Below, one piece after another: positions 17,235-26,125 of a DNA stretch of 64,000 nt. A model generated the notes under the pieces. The model worked only from the letters and a program-made list of their open reading frames with translations, made no database searches and had not been told where the DNA came from. The stretch covers positions 21,860-85,859 of the forward strand of contig CAJTWA010000014.1 of NCBI GenBank assembly GCA_910580195.1. The letters run 5' to 3'. This DNA is from an uncultured Lachnospiraceae bacterium (GTDB lineage: Bacteria; Bacillota; Clostridia; Lachnospirales; Lachnospiraceae). Position 1 is the stretch's first letter; each line of letters starts with the position of its first letter. A program made the position numbers and the translations under genes.

Positions 17235-17583
17235 TGGGTATTGGGTGAGCAAATGAAGAAAGTATGGGCTTAGGGGAGGGGCATCCCTGAACTATTTGGG
17301 TATTGGGTGGGCAAATAAGCATGAGGTGTAGGGGAGTGCTGGATGCGGAATAAATCCATTATCTTTCAGAGTTGGGTGTGGAAAAAAAGGCATAGTTATA
17401 GTATAATGGTGGAAAATGCGGTACGCTTGTGCAGCAGTAGGAAGGTTATGGAATTTTGGGCGGTGTGCCTAGTGTGCTGCCAGAATATAATCCAGACAGT
17501 ATGCTGGTGTCAGGAGAGATGGGATTTAGCCGGTGCGCTTTGGGTGGCGGCTGGCAGGAGAGAGGATGTTCAGGAGGTAGGGC

Positions 17584-18867
17584 ATGGAAAAGGAATTATT
17601 TCAGTTGGTGGAAAAAGGGACCAGTGCAGTTATGGTGGTGCAGGAGGCGGCGCGGCAGCTTCAGGAGGCTGGGTTTGAGGAATTAAGTTTTGAGAGGGGC
17701 TGGGGGCTTTCGGAGAATGGCAGGTATTTTGTAAGGCACCATGATACGACGCTGTTTGCTTTTGCCATTGGGGCGCAGGCGGAGTTCCGGGATGCGGTGC
17801 GGATTGGGGCGGCGCATACGGATTTCCCATGCCTGCGGATTAAGCCGAACCCGGATGTGTCTGCCGGGGGATATGGGCAGGTGAATGTGGAAGTTTACGG
17901 CGGGATGATTTTAAATACATGGCTGGACCGGCCTTTGGGCATTTCCGGGCGGGTAGCCCTTATGGGCGAGGACGTGATGCACCCTAGGATGCGTTATATT
18001 TCCGTGGACCGGCCTTTTATGGTGATTCCCAACCTTGCCATCCATATGAACCGGGAAGTCAATAAAGGGGTGGAGCTGAATAAGCAGACGGATATGCTCC
18101 CCATCCTTGGGCTTCTGGGGGAAGGGGTGAAGGAAGAAAAAATGCTGATGGAATTCCTTGCCGGGGAGCTAGGGGTAAGGCAGGAGGATATCTTGGATTA
18201 CGAGCTGTGGGCTTATTGCTTGGAAAAGCCAATGCGCGCTGGGCTCAAAGAGGAGTTGATCCTTTCCCCAAGGCTTGACAACCTTACCTCCGTGCAGGCA
18301 TTGCTGTCAGGCCTGATAGGCAGCAGCCCGAAAAAAGGGCTTAACCTGATTGCATTGTTCGACCATGAGGAAATTGGCAGCAGGACCAAGCAGGGGGCAT
18401 ATTCCATGCTGCTTTTGAATTTGCTGGAAAAAATAAACGGAAGCCTTGGGAAATCCCCAGAGCAGGCAAGGGAGGCAATGTACAACGCATTTTTCCTGTC
18501 TGTGGACGTAGCCCATGGGCTGCACCCCAACCAGATGGGGAAAATGGATCCAACCAACCGGCCGGTGCTAGGCCGTGGGCTGTGCATGAAAGAGGCGGGT
18601 TCCCAGTCCTATGCGACTGACTGTGAGGCGGTAGCGGTTGTAGAGCAGATTTGCCGGAAGTGGGATATCCCATACCAGAAGTTCGTGAACCGTTCCGATA
18701 TGGCTGGCGGCGGGACCCTCGGGGCATTGGCCTCCAGCATTTTGCCTGTCAGGACGGTGGATCTCGGGGTGCCCATCCTTGCCATGCATTCTGCAGTGGA
18801 AACCATGGGTGCGGCAGATTTGAAGGCTCTAGGGGATTTGGTGGCTGCATATTTTAAGACGGTGTAG
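17584..18867 (+). CDS. apeB: M18 family aminopeptidase
   Basis: A 427-residue zinc aminopeptidase of the M18 (aspartyl aminopeptidase) family, acting in the cytoplasm on N-terminal acidic or other residues. Metal ligands are in their usual places: His in GAAHTDFPCLRIKP, Asp in PRLDNLTS, the Glu pair in DHEEIGS, Asp in SVDVAHG and His in LAMHSAVET. Length fits the family. AGGAGG ahead of the GGGC-ATG fixes the start. It stands alone between two repeat-filled gaps. Confidence 0.92.
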   Translation: MEKELFQLVEKGTSAVMVVQEAARQLQEAGFEELSFERGWGLSENGRYFVRHHDTTLFAFAIGAQAEFRDAVRIGAAHTDFPCLRIKPNPDVSAGGYGQVNVEVYGGMILNTWLDRPLGISGRVALMGEDVMHPRMRYISVDRPFMVIPNLAIHMNREVNKGVELNKQTDMLPILGLLGEGVKEEKMLMEFLAGELGVRQEDILDYELWAYCLEKPMRAGLKEELILSPRLDNLTSVQALLSGLIGSSPKKGLNLIALFDHEEIGSRTKQGAYSMLLLNLLEKINGSLGKSPEQAREAMYNAFFLSVDVAHGLHPNQMGKMDPTNRPVLGRGLCMKEAGSQSYATDCEAVAVVEQICRKWDIPYQKFVNRSDMAGGGTLGALASSILPVRTVDLGVPILAMHSAVETMGAADLKALGDLVAAYFKTV

Positions 18868-18887
18868 GCGGAAATCCATATGGCGGC

Positions 18888-18979
18888 ATCCAGAACCAAT
18901 GGGATTGGGTATGCCAGTATCCAGAACCTAGTGGGGTTGGGTACGCCAGTATCCAGAACCAATGGGGCTGCGTATGCCG
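18888..18979 (+). repeat. 31/32-bp tandem repeats
   Basis: Three copies of a unit beginning ATCCAGAACC and containing GGGTATGCCAGT start at 18888, 18919 and 18951. They fill the gap after the aminopeptidase gene and are not coding. Confidence 0.75.
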
Positions 18980-19073
18980 GGCGTTTGCGGGAATCTTGGG
19001 ATGCTGGGGAACCAGCCCAAAAATAACAAGGGGATAGTTTTGCATCCAGAAGGGAAAAGGAAGGTAATTAGGG

Positions 19074-20273
19074 ATGAAGTGGATCAAATGCAGGGCAGCA
19101 GGGCTTTTGCTGGTTTTCCTGTTTGGCAGCATGGCAAGCGCATGTTCCATGGGGGATGTGGGGGAGCTTTTGCAGGAACGCATGGAATCTGAAAGTGTCG
19201 ATACAGAAGAAAGCAAACAGGGGGCAGAGCCCCAGAAGGCGGAAACGAAGCAGCTGGAAGAACAGCAGGCAGCCCGGGAACAGATTTCCGTGGGGAAATA
19301 TGCATACGAGCATTTGGGGGAAGAGGGGAAAACCATCTACGACGAGATGCTCACAGCCATTTTGAACCATGAGGAAAAAATCAAGCTTTCCACCACGGAC
19401 TTGGACTTGATGCGCCGGGCCTATACGGCAGTCTGCGGGGATTACGGCGGGCTGTTTTGGGTGGAAGGCTATGTTTTCACCAGATATACCAAGGGGGATG
19501 AGCTGGTAAGTTTGGAATTTGCCCCGAAATACACCATGACAAAGGAAGAACGCAGGATCATGCAGGTCCAGATAGACGACATTGTGGCGGTATGGCTGGC
19601 CGGCATTTCCATCAATGATACGGATTATGACAAGGCTAAATATGTCTATGAGCTCCTTGCCCTGAACACCGAGTATGTAAAAGACGCCACCGACAGCCAG
19701 AACATCATCAGCGTATTCGTCAAGCGCCAGACCGTATGCCAAGGCTATGCCTGCGCTGTCCAGTACTTGCTTGAGCAGCTTGGGATCCAGAGCGTGATTG
19801 TGAGCGGGACTGCGCTGGGGGATGCCCATGCATGGAATTTAGTAAAGCTGGACGGGGAATATTATTACATGGATGCCACTTGGGGGAATAACGGCTACCA
19901 GAATGGCCAAGGGCCGGAAAAAACATTTATTGACTATAATTATATGGCAATGACCACGGAAGAAATGCAGATGGGCCATGTGCCGGATTCCAACATAGAA
20001 CTGCCGGAATGTACTGCGGTGATGGACAATTACTTTATCCGGGAAGGCATTTATATCGAAGAGTGGGACCCGGAGCGGATGGGCGCTATCCTGTCTTGGG
20101 CATGGGAGCAGGGGCGGGTCGTGACGCTGCGGTTTTCGGATGAAATATTAAAGAAGCAGGCGTTCCGTTATTTCATTGACGATGGGTACATTGCAGACTA
20201 CTGTGATGGGATTACGCAGATTAATTATATTGAAGATAATCTTTGGAAGGAAATCAGTTTCTGCTTTAATTAA
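19074..20273 (+). CDS. Lipoprotein with transglutaminase-like domain
   Basis: A 399-residue exported protein. The N-terminus has a basic start, a hydrophobic stretch and the lipobox-like SMASAC, so it is probably lipid-anchored. An acidic, Gln-rich linker (residues 25-70) follows. The middle contains the cysteine-protease-like transglutaminase triad: Cys in RQTVCQGYACA, His in GDAHAWNLVKL and Asp in YYYMDATWG. Such domains in bacteria usually act as proteases or cross-linking enzymes in the wall. AAGGAAGG precedes the start. The gene is monocistronic by spacing. Confidence 0.82.
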   Translation: MKWIKCRAAGLLLVFLFGSMASACSMGDVGELLQERMESESVDTEESKQGAEPQKAETKQLEEQQAAREQISVGKYAYEHLGEEGKTIYDEMLTAILNHEEKIKLSTTDLDLMRRAYTAVCGDYGGLFWVEGYVFTRYTKGDELVSLEFAPKYTMTKEERRIMQVQIDDIVAVWLAGISINDTDYDKAKYVYELLALNTEYVKDATDSQNIISVFVKRQTVCQGYACAVQYLLEQLGIQSVIVSGTALGDAHAWNLVKLDGEYYYMDATWGNNGYQNGQGPEKTFIDYNYMAMTTEEMQMGHVPDSNIELPECTAVMDNYFIREGIYIEEWDPERMGAILSWAWEQGRVVTLRFSDEILKKQAFRYFIDDGYIADYCDGITQINYIEDNLWKEISFCFN

Positions 20274-20441
20274 GCGGTTGCCTTGCAGGCAGTAATTTCC
20301 CTAAAATAAGTCTTTTCAAACTGCAATATTTATGCTAGTATTAGGTAGTATTAAAAACTACATGGAATAACAGCGATAACGCCTAAGATTATTTCAAATA
20401 TCAAATGTAGTGGTAAGAAGGTACTATTTAGGAGGAAGGAC

Positions 20442-21281
20442 ATGAGCTATAAAATTGTAGTGGACAGCTGCGGGGAGCTGACGGAACAACTGAAACAGGA
20501 CGGCCATTTTGAATCTGTGCCGTTAGAAATCTTTGTGGACGATTACCACATTGTGGATGATGAAACATTTAACCAGCAGGAATTCTTAAAACGGGTGGCG
20601 GAAAGCCCAAACTGCCCCAAGTCCACCTGCCCTTCGCCGGAACGGTATGTGGAGGCTTATGGCTGCGGGGCGGAGCATGTCTATGCCGTGACCCTTTCCG
20701 CCCAGCTCAGCGGTTCCTATAACAGCGCAGAATTAGGCAGGAAACTGTATTTGGAGGAGAAGGGGGAAAAGCAAATCCACGTCTTTGACTCCAAATCTGC
20801 CTCCGTAGGGGAAACCGTGATTGCCATGAAAATCCAAGAATGTGAGGAGGCTGGCCTTAGCTTTGAAGAAGTCATCCAAAAGGTAGATGAGTTTATTGCG
20901 GGCCTTAATACCTCTTTTGTGTTAGAAACATTGGAAACCCTCCGGAAAAACGGAAGGCTCAGCAACATCAAGGCATTTGTGGCAAATACCCTGAACATCA
21001 AGCCGGTGATGGCAGGGACAGCCGAGGGCGCTATCTGCCAGATTGCGCAGGCACGGGGGATTGGGAAGGCAGTCAACAAGATGATTGCCGACTTGGTTGC
21101 AAAGACCGCCAACCCACGGGAGAAAATCCTTGCCATTGCCCACTGCAACTGCCCCAAACGTGCCAAAGAAGCGGTGGAACGGATAAAGGGGCTGGCGGAA
21201 TTCAAAGATATCATTGTAGTGGAAACTGCCGGGATCAGCAGCATGTATGCCAGCGATGGGGGAATTATTATTGTAGCCTAA
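20442..21281 (+). CDS. DegV family fatty acid-binding protein
   Basis: A 279-residue DegV protein. This family binds fatty acids, and in characterised members (FakB) presents them to the kinase FakA for phosphorylation. Hallmarks are MSYKIVVDSCGEL at the start, TCPSPERYVEAY, TLSAQLSGSYNSAELG and, at the end, GGIIIVA. AGGAGGAAGG lies ahead of the start. No FakA-like gene is in the window. A P3 repeat and a terminator follow. Confidence 0.9.
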   Translation: MSYKIVVDSCGELTEQLKQDGHFESVPLEIFVDDYHIVDDETFNQQEFLKRVAESPNCPKSTCPSPERYVEAYGCGAEHVYAVTLSAQLSGSYNSAELGRKLYLEEKGEKQIHVFDSKSASVGETVIAMKIQECEEAGLSFEEVIQKVDEFIAGLNTSFVLETLETLRKNGRLSNIKAFVANTLNIKPVMAGTAEGAICQIAQARGIGKAVNKMIADLVAKTANPREKILAIAHCNCPKRAKEAVERIKGLAEFKDIIVVETAGISSMYASDGGIIIVA

Positions 21282-21298
21282 CTGGCAAGCCTTTTGTT

Positions 21299-21445
21299 CT
21301 CTTATAGGAAATACCGTGCTACTGTGAAGTGATGAAGTTTATGAATTTCCTATAAGAGAAAACCCTCCGGGGGGATACCCTCGCTTCGCTGGGGCAGACC
21401 CTGCGCACTCGCACGAAGGGTTTTATCCTATAGGGGGCGAAGTTT
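21299..21445. repeat. Stem-loop repeat, family P3 (copy B)
   Basis: CTCTTATAGGAAAT pairs with ATTTCCTATAAGAG (ending 21358), followed by CCCTCCGGGG and GCGCACTCGCACGAAGGG as in copies A and D. A further pair, TTTTATCCTA and TAGGATAAAA, closes the right part up to about 21460. Confidence 0.75.
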
Positions 21446-21455
21446 CCGGTAGGAT

Positions 21456-21491
21456 AAAAAGGAACAGCTTTGGGGATGGCTGTTCCTTTTG
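21456..21491. terminator. Bidirectional terminator
   Basis: AAAAAGGAACAGC and GCTGTTCCTTTTG form a stem with A and T tracts. It lies between the degV gene and the convergent gene ending at 21496 and can serve both. Confidence 0.8.
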
Positions 21492-21495
21492 CCTG

Positions 21496-21936
21496 TCATT
21501 CTTCTATGTAGGCTGCCTTATCCAAGGCTGCTTGGATTGCATTTAACAATACCATGGAGGTGTACTGGCTGTCGTCCCCGTAGGAAATGTCCTCCAAGGA
21601 CTGTTTTTCGTAAACCTGCTGGGTGATGTTATCCAAGGTGGGCTGCATGAGGGGGTACATGGCAGCGGTGGATTCATCTAAATTTACCAGCGCAATGGAG
21701 TTGATGTGGTTTTCGTCCACCACGACTTCCACGTCAATGGCATTGTCATTTAATTGTATGGAGGAAGTATAAACCCCCGCCGTATATTTCATGGTTTCTT
21801 TTGTGGCCTTTTCTTTGCTGTCCGGCAGGAACATAAATATCAGAAGTACAATCAGCAGGATCCCAAGCACGGCAAAAATAGCGGTGTAGATGACTTCTTT
21901 CAGGTGCAGGACAACAATTTTTGTTTTTGAACTCAC
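21496..21936 (-). CDS. Membrane-anchored conserved protein, FMN-binding-like region
   Basis: A 146-residue protein with one N-terminal transmembrane helix (about residues 15-36) and an outside domain. The sequence GVYTSSIQLNDNAIDVEVVV followed by SIALVNLDESTA resembles half of an FMN_bind fold, in which the pattern G-x-Y-x-A precedes paired beta strands, but the flavinylation motif is not seen. The function is unknown. A good AGGAGG lies ahead of the start. It is alone between a terminator and the promoter of the tRNA-Gly gene. Confidence 0.65.
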   Translation of the reverse strand: MSSKTKIVVLHLKEVIYTAIFAVLGILLIVLLIFMFLPDSKEKATKETMKYTAGVYTSSIQLNDNAIDVEVVVDENHINSIALVNLDESTAAMYPLMQPTLDNITQQVYEKQSLEDISYGDDSQYTSMVLLNAIQAALDKAAYIEE

Positions 21937-22018
21937 AGGATTCCTCCTTAATTTCTCTTTAAACTACTATATGTGGGCAGGGCTTAAAATATTCTTGGTG
22001 AAAATTTAAAAAAAGGTG

Positions 22019-22047
22019 TTGACAAAATGGAAAAATAGTTGTATTAT
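22019..22047 (+). promoter_or_regulatory. Promoter of tRNA-Gly gene
   Basis: A perfect TTGACA at 22019-22024, a 17-base spacer and TATTAT at 22042-22047, 14 bases ahead of the mature tRNA 5' end. Confidence 0.85.
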
Positions 22048-22061
22048 AAACGAGATGAAAC

Positions 22062-22134
22062 GCGATAGTGGCGTAGTTGGTAACGCGCGACCTTGCCAAG
22101 GTCGAGACCGCGGGTTCGAGCCCCGTCTATCGCT
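22062..22134 (+). tRNA. tRNA-Gly (anticodon GCC)
   Basis: The acceptor stem GCGATAG/CTATCGC is perfect, the anticodon stem CGACC/GGTCG encloses TTGCCAA, giving anticodon GCC, and the T loop GGTTCGAGCCC is canonical. CCA is not encoded. Its own promoter and terminator flank it. Confidence 0.97.
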
Positions 22135-22144
22135 CTTCTGGTTA

Positions 22145-22179
22145 AGAGCCGCAAACTTAAGGGTTTGCGGTTCTTTTTG
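22145..22179 (+). terminator. Terminator of tRNA-Gly gene
   Basis: AGAGCCGCAAAC and GTTTGCGGTTCT form a stem with loop TTAAGG, followed by TTTTT. Confidence 0.85.
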
Positions 22180-22375
22180 TTCCCTTGTTTATTACTATGC
22201 ATAATACGGTGTTACGTGTTATAATAAATTTTTTTGTCATGGAATTCTAAGATATCATTATTCAAAAGCCGCTTATTTCAGAGCTATGTGAATGATAAGC
22301 AAGTGGCAATATTTTTTACAGAATGTACACTGTTTTGTTTTGGCTTCAGGCTTGCATGTTGGGGAGCGCTGCCTT

Positions 22376-22921
22376 TTATGGGAGCATAGCTGCAAGATTA
22401 ATGGTTAGGTTTCCATAAATGCAGGAGGAAATATCATCTTCAAAATTGTACTGGTTTGAATTTTTTTCATATGCAAAGTCGAATACCATGACAGTCCGTT
22501 TCATTGGGTTTACAATCCAGTATTCCCGGACGCCGGCCGTGCGGTATTTGAAAAGTTTGATATTGTAGTCCATATAGGCGTTGGAAGGGGATACAATTTC
22601 AATAATCCAATCGGGTGCGCCGTTGCAGCCGCGGTCGTCTATTTTGGATTTATCGCAAATAATGGAAAGATCCGGCTCAACATAATTTTTATCATCCCCG
22701 TATAAGAAGACTGCGAATGGGGCAGGGAACACTTCGCAGTTTCCGCCGTTATTATCAATGTAGTTGGCAATTTTCTGCCCCAGCTTGCTAACCAGCCTTT
22801 GGTGGATGGTTTTTGGCGGGGCCATCAGATACATTTGCCCGTCAATCAGTTCTGCCCGCTGGCCGTCTGGCAGGGCATAGATATCTTCCGTTGTGTAAAC
22901 TTTTTTTTTCAGCAGCGGCAT
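22376..22921 (-). CDS. Uma2 family (DUF820) nuclease-fold protein
   Basis: A 181-residue protein of the Uma2 family, with the PD-(D/E)XK nuclease fold. The key pieces are ELIDGQMYLMAPP at the start, YVEPDLSIICD with the metal-binding Asp, and PDWIIEIVSPSN with the Glu, followed by KLFKYRTAGVREYWIVNP. The biological role of the family is unclear, although many copies occur in cyanobacteria and gut Firmicutes. GAGGATACC stands ahead of the start. Neighbours give no clue. Confidence 0.88.
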   Translation of the reverse strand: MPLLKKKVYTTEDIYALPDGQRAELIDGQMYLMAPPKTIHQRLVSKLGQKIANYIDNNGGNCEVFPAPFAVFLYGDDKNYVEPDLSIICDKSKIDDRGCNGAPDWIIEIVSPSNAYMDYNIKLFKYRTAGVREYWIVNPMKRTVMVFDFAYEKNSNQYNFEDDISSCIYGNLTINLAAMLP

Positions 22922-23099
22922 AAAGGTATCCTCGCTTTCTTATTGTGCATTTCAACTATGCTTCATCTGTGTCCCGCGGGCGCTTGGGACGCAGGGATTA
23001 TCAATATTTCCAAAAAGGCACAGCTTCGATGGGCAAAAGCTGTGCTTTCAGGAATAATGGGCATGGGGCTTTTGGAAAATTGCCGTCCTAAGGTTCCGC

Positions 23100-23360
23100 T
23101 TATTCGGCGCTGTTTTGTTCCGCGTACACCCCGCTCATATAGTCGTTGAGTGCGCTTAAATCAACTTCTGTCTGGACAGGGGTTTTTGTATCCTGCTTTG
23201 TGAAGTATCCATAGGCGGAATATCCCAGCCAGCCAACCACGGCTATGCAGACTACGCCGCTGCACACGGCGGTAATGGTGCGCTGCATTTTTTCACGTTT
23301 CATGGTTTGTTTCCGGTTTGCCTTTTCTTTTTTATAACGGTCTACTTTTTCTTGGCTCAT
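23100..23360 (-). CDS. Small membrane protein
   Basis: An 86-residue protein, very basic in the first 30 residues (KVDRYKKEKANRKQTMKREK), then one transmembrane helix and a short outside tail. The start at 23360 is seven bases after AAGGAG; an ATG two codons earlier is too close to it. Probably tail outside, basic part inside. Function unknown. It is divergent from thyA and shares the upstream A/T-rich region. Confidence 0.65.
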   Translation of the reverse strand: MSQEKVDRYKKEKANRKQTMKREKMQRTITAVCSGVVCIAVVGWLGYSAYGYFTKQDTKTPVQTEVDLSALNDYMSGVYAEQNSAE

Positions 23361-23531
23361 AATCATTCTCCTTGCAAATTTAATCTTCTACAGTATACAC
23401 CTTTTTTGTGAAAAAATCTTTAAAAATTTGCAAAAAAATTAGAAGATATGGTATGATGGGTTGGATAAACTAGGAACAACTATATTTTTCGCATCCCAAA
23501 GGATGGGAAGGCGGCAGATAAAGGAGAACCA

Positions 23532-24380
23532 ATGAGCTTAGCAGACCATATTTTTATTGAGATGTGCCATGACATTCTGGAGCATGGCGTCAGCACGGAA
23601 GGGGAGAAGGTGCGCCCCCGCTGGGAGGATGGGAGCAGCGCCTACACCATTAAGAAGTTCGGCGTAGTCAGCCGTTACGATTTGTCCAAGGAATTCCCGG
23701 CAATTACTTTGCGCAGGACGGCCATTAAAAGCTGCACGGACGAAATGCTTTGGATTTGGCAGAAAAAATCCAACAATACCAAAGACTTAAATAGCCATAT
23801 CTGGGACGAGTGGGCGGATGAAACTGGGTCCATCGGCAAGGCATACGGCTACCAGATGGGGGTAGAGCACCAATATAAAGAAGGCAGGATGGACCAGGTG
23901 GACCGGGTGATTTACGATTTGAAGCACAACCCCTTCAGCCGCCGGATCCTGACAAATATGTATGTGCATCAGGATTTGCATGAGATGAACCTCTATCCCT
24001 GCGCTTACAGCATGACATTTAATGTGACACAGAAGCCGGGCCATGGGAAACTGACGCTGAACGCCATTTTAAACCAGCGTTCCCAAGATATCCTCACGGC
24101 GAACAATTGGAATGTGTGCCAGTATGCGGTGCTGGTGCATATGCTGGCGCAGGTATGCGGGATGGAAGTGGGGGAGCTGGTCCATGTGATTGCAGACGCC
24201 CACATTTACGACCGGCATATCCCGTTGGTAAAAGAATTAATTAGCCGGGAAACCCATCCGGCGCCGGAATTCTGGCTGAACCCGGAAGTGACGGATTTCT
24301 ACCAATTTACGAAGGACGACGTCAGGCTTGAAAATTATGTGACGGGGCCGCAGGTGACAGATATCCCAGTGGCAGTCTAA
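23532..24380 (+). CDS. thyA: Thymidylate synthase
   Basis: A 282-residue thymidylate synthase of the folate-dependent ThyA type, which methylates dUMP with methylene-tetrahydrofolate. Hallmarks are the dUMP phosphate-binding FSRRI, the catalytic Cys in LYPCAYSMTFNV, LNQRSQDILTANNWNVCQYAV, and the pyrimidine-binding HVIADAHIYDRHI. After the catalytic Cys the more common His is replaced by Ala, as in some Firmicute sequences. AAAGGAGAACC precedes the start. Dihydrofolate reductase follows, as expected since ThyA makes dihydrofolate. Confidence 0.95.
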   Translation: MSLADHIFIEMCHDILEHGVSTEGEKVRPRWEDGSSAYTIKKFGVVSRYDLSKEFPAITLRRTAIKSCTDEMLWIWQKKSNNTKDLNSHIWDEWADETGSIGKAYGYQMGVEHQYKEGRMDQVDRVIYDLKHNPFSRRILTNMYVHQDLHEMNLYPCAYSMTFNVTQKPGHGKLTLNAILNQRSQDILTANNWNVCQYAVLVHMLAQVCGMEVGELVHVIADAHIYDRHIPLVKELISRETHPAPEFWLNPEVTDFYQFTKDDVRLENYVTGPQVTDIPVAV

Positions 24381-24387
24381 GGGGGCT

Positions 24388-24490
24388 TTGGCTGGAGAAG
24401 CCGAATGTCCCGCCACAAGCAATGCGCCAAGGGTTTGCGGCTGGATTTTTGGCTTGAGAAGCCGAATGTCCCGCCACAGGCAATGCGCAT
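24388..24490 (+). repeat. 40-bp direct repeat between thyA and folA
   Basis: GAGAAGCCGAATGTCCCGCC with its flanks, 40 bases in all, occurs at 24388 and again at about 24448, ending in CAATGCGC each time. Differences are two or three bases. Non-coding. Confidence 0.75.
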
Positions 24491-24530
24491 AGCGTTTTGC
24501 GCATGGGAAAAGGAAAGGAAGGGCAGAAGG

Positions 24531-25055
24531 ATGAATTTGATTGCATCGGCAGACAAAAATTGGGCGATTGGCCTGAACAATAAATTACTGGTGAGGATCC
24601 CAGAGGACATGAAATTTTTCCAGAAAACCACGACGGGGAAAGTGGTGGTGATGGGAAGGAAAACCTTGGAAAGCCTTCCCGGGGGCCTGCCTTTAAAAAA
24701 CAGGACGAATATTGTGCTGACGTCAAACCGGGCGTTTCAGGCAAAGGGGGCAAAGGCCGTGCACAGCGTGGAGGAGCTTTTGGAGGAGCTTAAGCAGTAC
24801 CGGAGCGAGGATATTTACATTATCGGCGGGGAGCGGGTTTACCGGGAATTGCTGGGCCTGTGCGACGTGGCCCATATCACAAAGCTTGATTATGGATATG
24901 AGGCGGATGCGTGGATCCCGAACTTGGATGAAGCGGAGGATTGGGAACTTACCGGGAGCAGCGAGGAGCAGACCTATTTCGACTTGGAATACCATTTCCT
25001 GAAATATGAGAGGAAGAAAAAGGCTGGGAAGGAAAAACATCTTAATGCAAAATAA
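24531..25055 (+). CDS. folA: Dihydrofolate reductase
   Basis: A 174-residue dihydrofolate reductase. It regenerates tetrahydrofolate with NADPH after thymidylate synthesis. The N-terminal MNLIASADKNWAIGLNNKLL has the nucleotide-binding AxD...IG pattern; then come VVMGRKTLESLPGGLPL, NIVLTSN and DIYIIGGERVYRELL, all diagnostic. Behind the core lies a short Lys-rich tail. The start at 24531 has AGGAAGG upstream. It is the second gene of the thyA-folA pair, 150 bases after thyA, the gap being filled by a 40-bp direct repeat. Confidence 0.95.
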   Translation: MNLIASADKNWAIGLNNKLLVRIPEDMKFFQKTTTGKVVVMGRKTLESLPGGLPLKNRTNIVLTSNRAFQAKGAKAVHSVEELLEELKQYRSEDIYIIGGERVYRELLGLCDVAHITKLDYGYEADAWIPNLDEAEDWELTGSSEEQTYFDLEYHFLKYERKKKAGKEKHLNAK

Positions 25056-25089
25056 GCTCTGGACGGTAGAAAGAAAAGAAGGCCAATCG

Positions 25090-25153
25090 TGTGGAAAATA
25101 AGTTTTCCATAACTATTTGTGCCTAAGCGGAACGAAAGGAATGGGCAATTAAC
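25090..25153 (+). repeat. Leader-type repeat, family P5 (copy 1)
   Basis: GTGTGGAAAATAAGTTTTCC is followed by ATAACTATTTGTGCC and GGAACGAAAGGAATGGGC, ending directly at the start codon at 25154. Copies at 60877-61001 end likewise at a start codon, a truncated one stands ahead of 27472, and two inverted ones are at 42729-42848. The repeat provides the AAAGGA that serves as ribosome binding site. Confidence 0.7.
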
Positions 25154-26107
25154 ATGGAAAATTTTATTTTTAGCCTGAATGTGACAGTACCGATTTTTCT
25201 GGTGATGGCATTGGGCTGGGCTTTGAAGCAGATAGGGATGCTGGATGAGCATTTTGTGTCGGTGGGGAATAAATTTAATTTTCAGGTGACGCTGCCCGTC
25301 TTGCTGTTTCGGGACATTTCTTCCGTGGACATCGGGGCGGTGTTTGACCTGCAGTATGTGCTGTTCTGCGCCCTTGCAAGCTCAGCCTGCTTCTGGGCAA
25401 TCTGGGGTTGCACGAAATTATTCCTGAAAAACCAGTACATGGTGGGCGCTTTTGTGCAGGCTTCTTTCCGCAGCAGCGCGGCAGTGATGGGCCTGGCCTT
25501 TATCCAGAATATTTATGGGCAGTCTGCCATGGGGCCTTTGATGATTATTGGGGCGGTGCCCCTGTACAACATTTATTCCGTGCTTGTGCTGACTTTTGAA
25601 GGCCAGCAGGGGCAGGCGGCGGGCCAAAGGGAGAAAATCCGGCAGGCTTTTTGCAGTATCCTGAAAAACCCAATGATTATCAGCATTTTCCTAGGGCTTC
25701 TGGTTTCCCTGTGCGGCATCCGGTTCCCGCTCCTTGTGGATAAAACGGTAAGCCAAGTGTCGCAGATTGCTACCCCGCTGGCGTTGGTGACGTTGGGGGC
25801 AGGGTTTGAAGGAAGGAAAGCCTTGGCGAAGCTAAAGCCGACGCTTGCCGCTTCTTTCATAAAACTTGTGGCGCAGCCTATGGTTTTGCTGCCGGTTGCC
25901 CTTGCCATGGGCTTTGAGGGGGAGAAGCTTATCGGGATACTGATTATGCTGGCGTCCCCTACCACCCCAAGCTGTTATATTATGGCGAAGAATATGGGGA
26001 ACGATGGGACCCTTACGGCAAGCATTGTGGTGGTGACGACGCTGCTTGCATCGTTTACTTTGACGGGGTGGATTTTTCTGCTGAAAACTTTGGGGTATAT
26101 AGGGTGA
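25154..26107 (+). CDS. AEC family transporter
   Basis: A 317-residue integral membrane protein with about ten helices in two bundles, of the auxin efflux carrier family. Bacterial members move malate, malonate or other organic acids. Typical are FLVMALGWALKQIGMLD in the first bundle, NKFNFQVTLPVLLFRDIS and, near the end, LIMLASPTTPSCYIMAKNMG. Substrate unknown. The start codon directly follows a P5 repeat, whose AAAGGA lies 13 bases away, a long spacing. Confidence 0.88.
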   Translation: MENFIFSLNVTVPIFLVMALGWALKQIGMLDEHFVSVGNKFNFQVTLPVLLFRDISSVDIGAVFDLQYVLFCALASSACFWAIWGCTKLFLKNQYMVGAFVQASFRSSAAVMGLAFIQNIYGQSAMGPLMIIGAVPLYNIYSVLVLTFEGQQGQAAGQREKIRQAFCSILKNPMIISIFLGLLVSLCGIRFPLLVDKTVSQVSQIATPLALVTLGAGFEGRKALAKLKPTLAASFIKLVAQPMVLLPVALAMGFEGEKLIGILIMLASPTTPSCYIMAKNMGNDGTLTASIVVVTTLLASFTLTGWIFLLKTLGYIG

Positions 26108-26125
26108 AAAATGAGGTAAGTAAAT

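Noticed and set aside
22016..22204. 62-codon frame across the tRNA-Gly gene
   Set aside because: It overlaps the tRNA gene and its terminator on the same strand.
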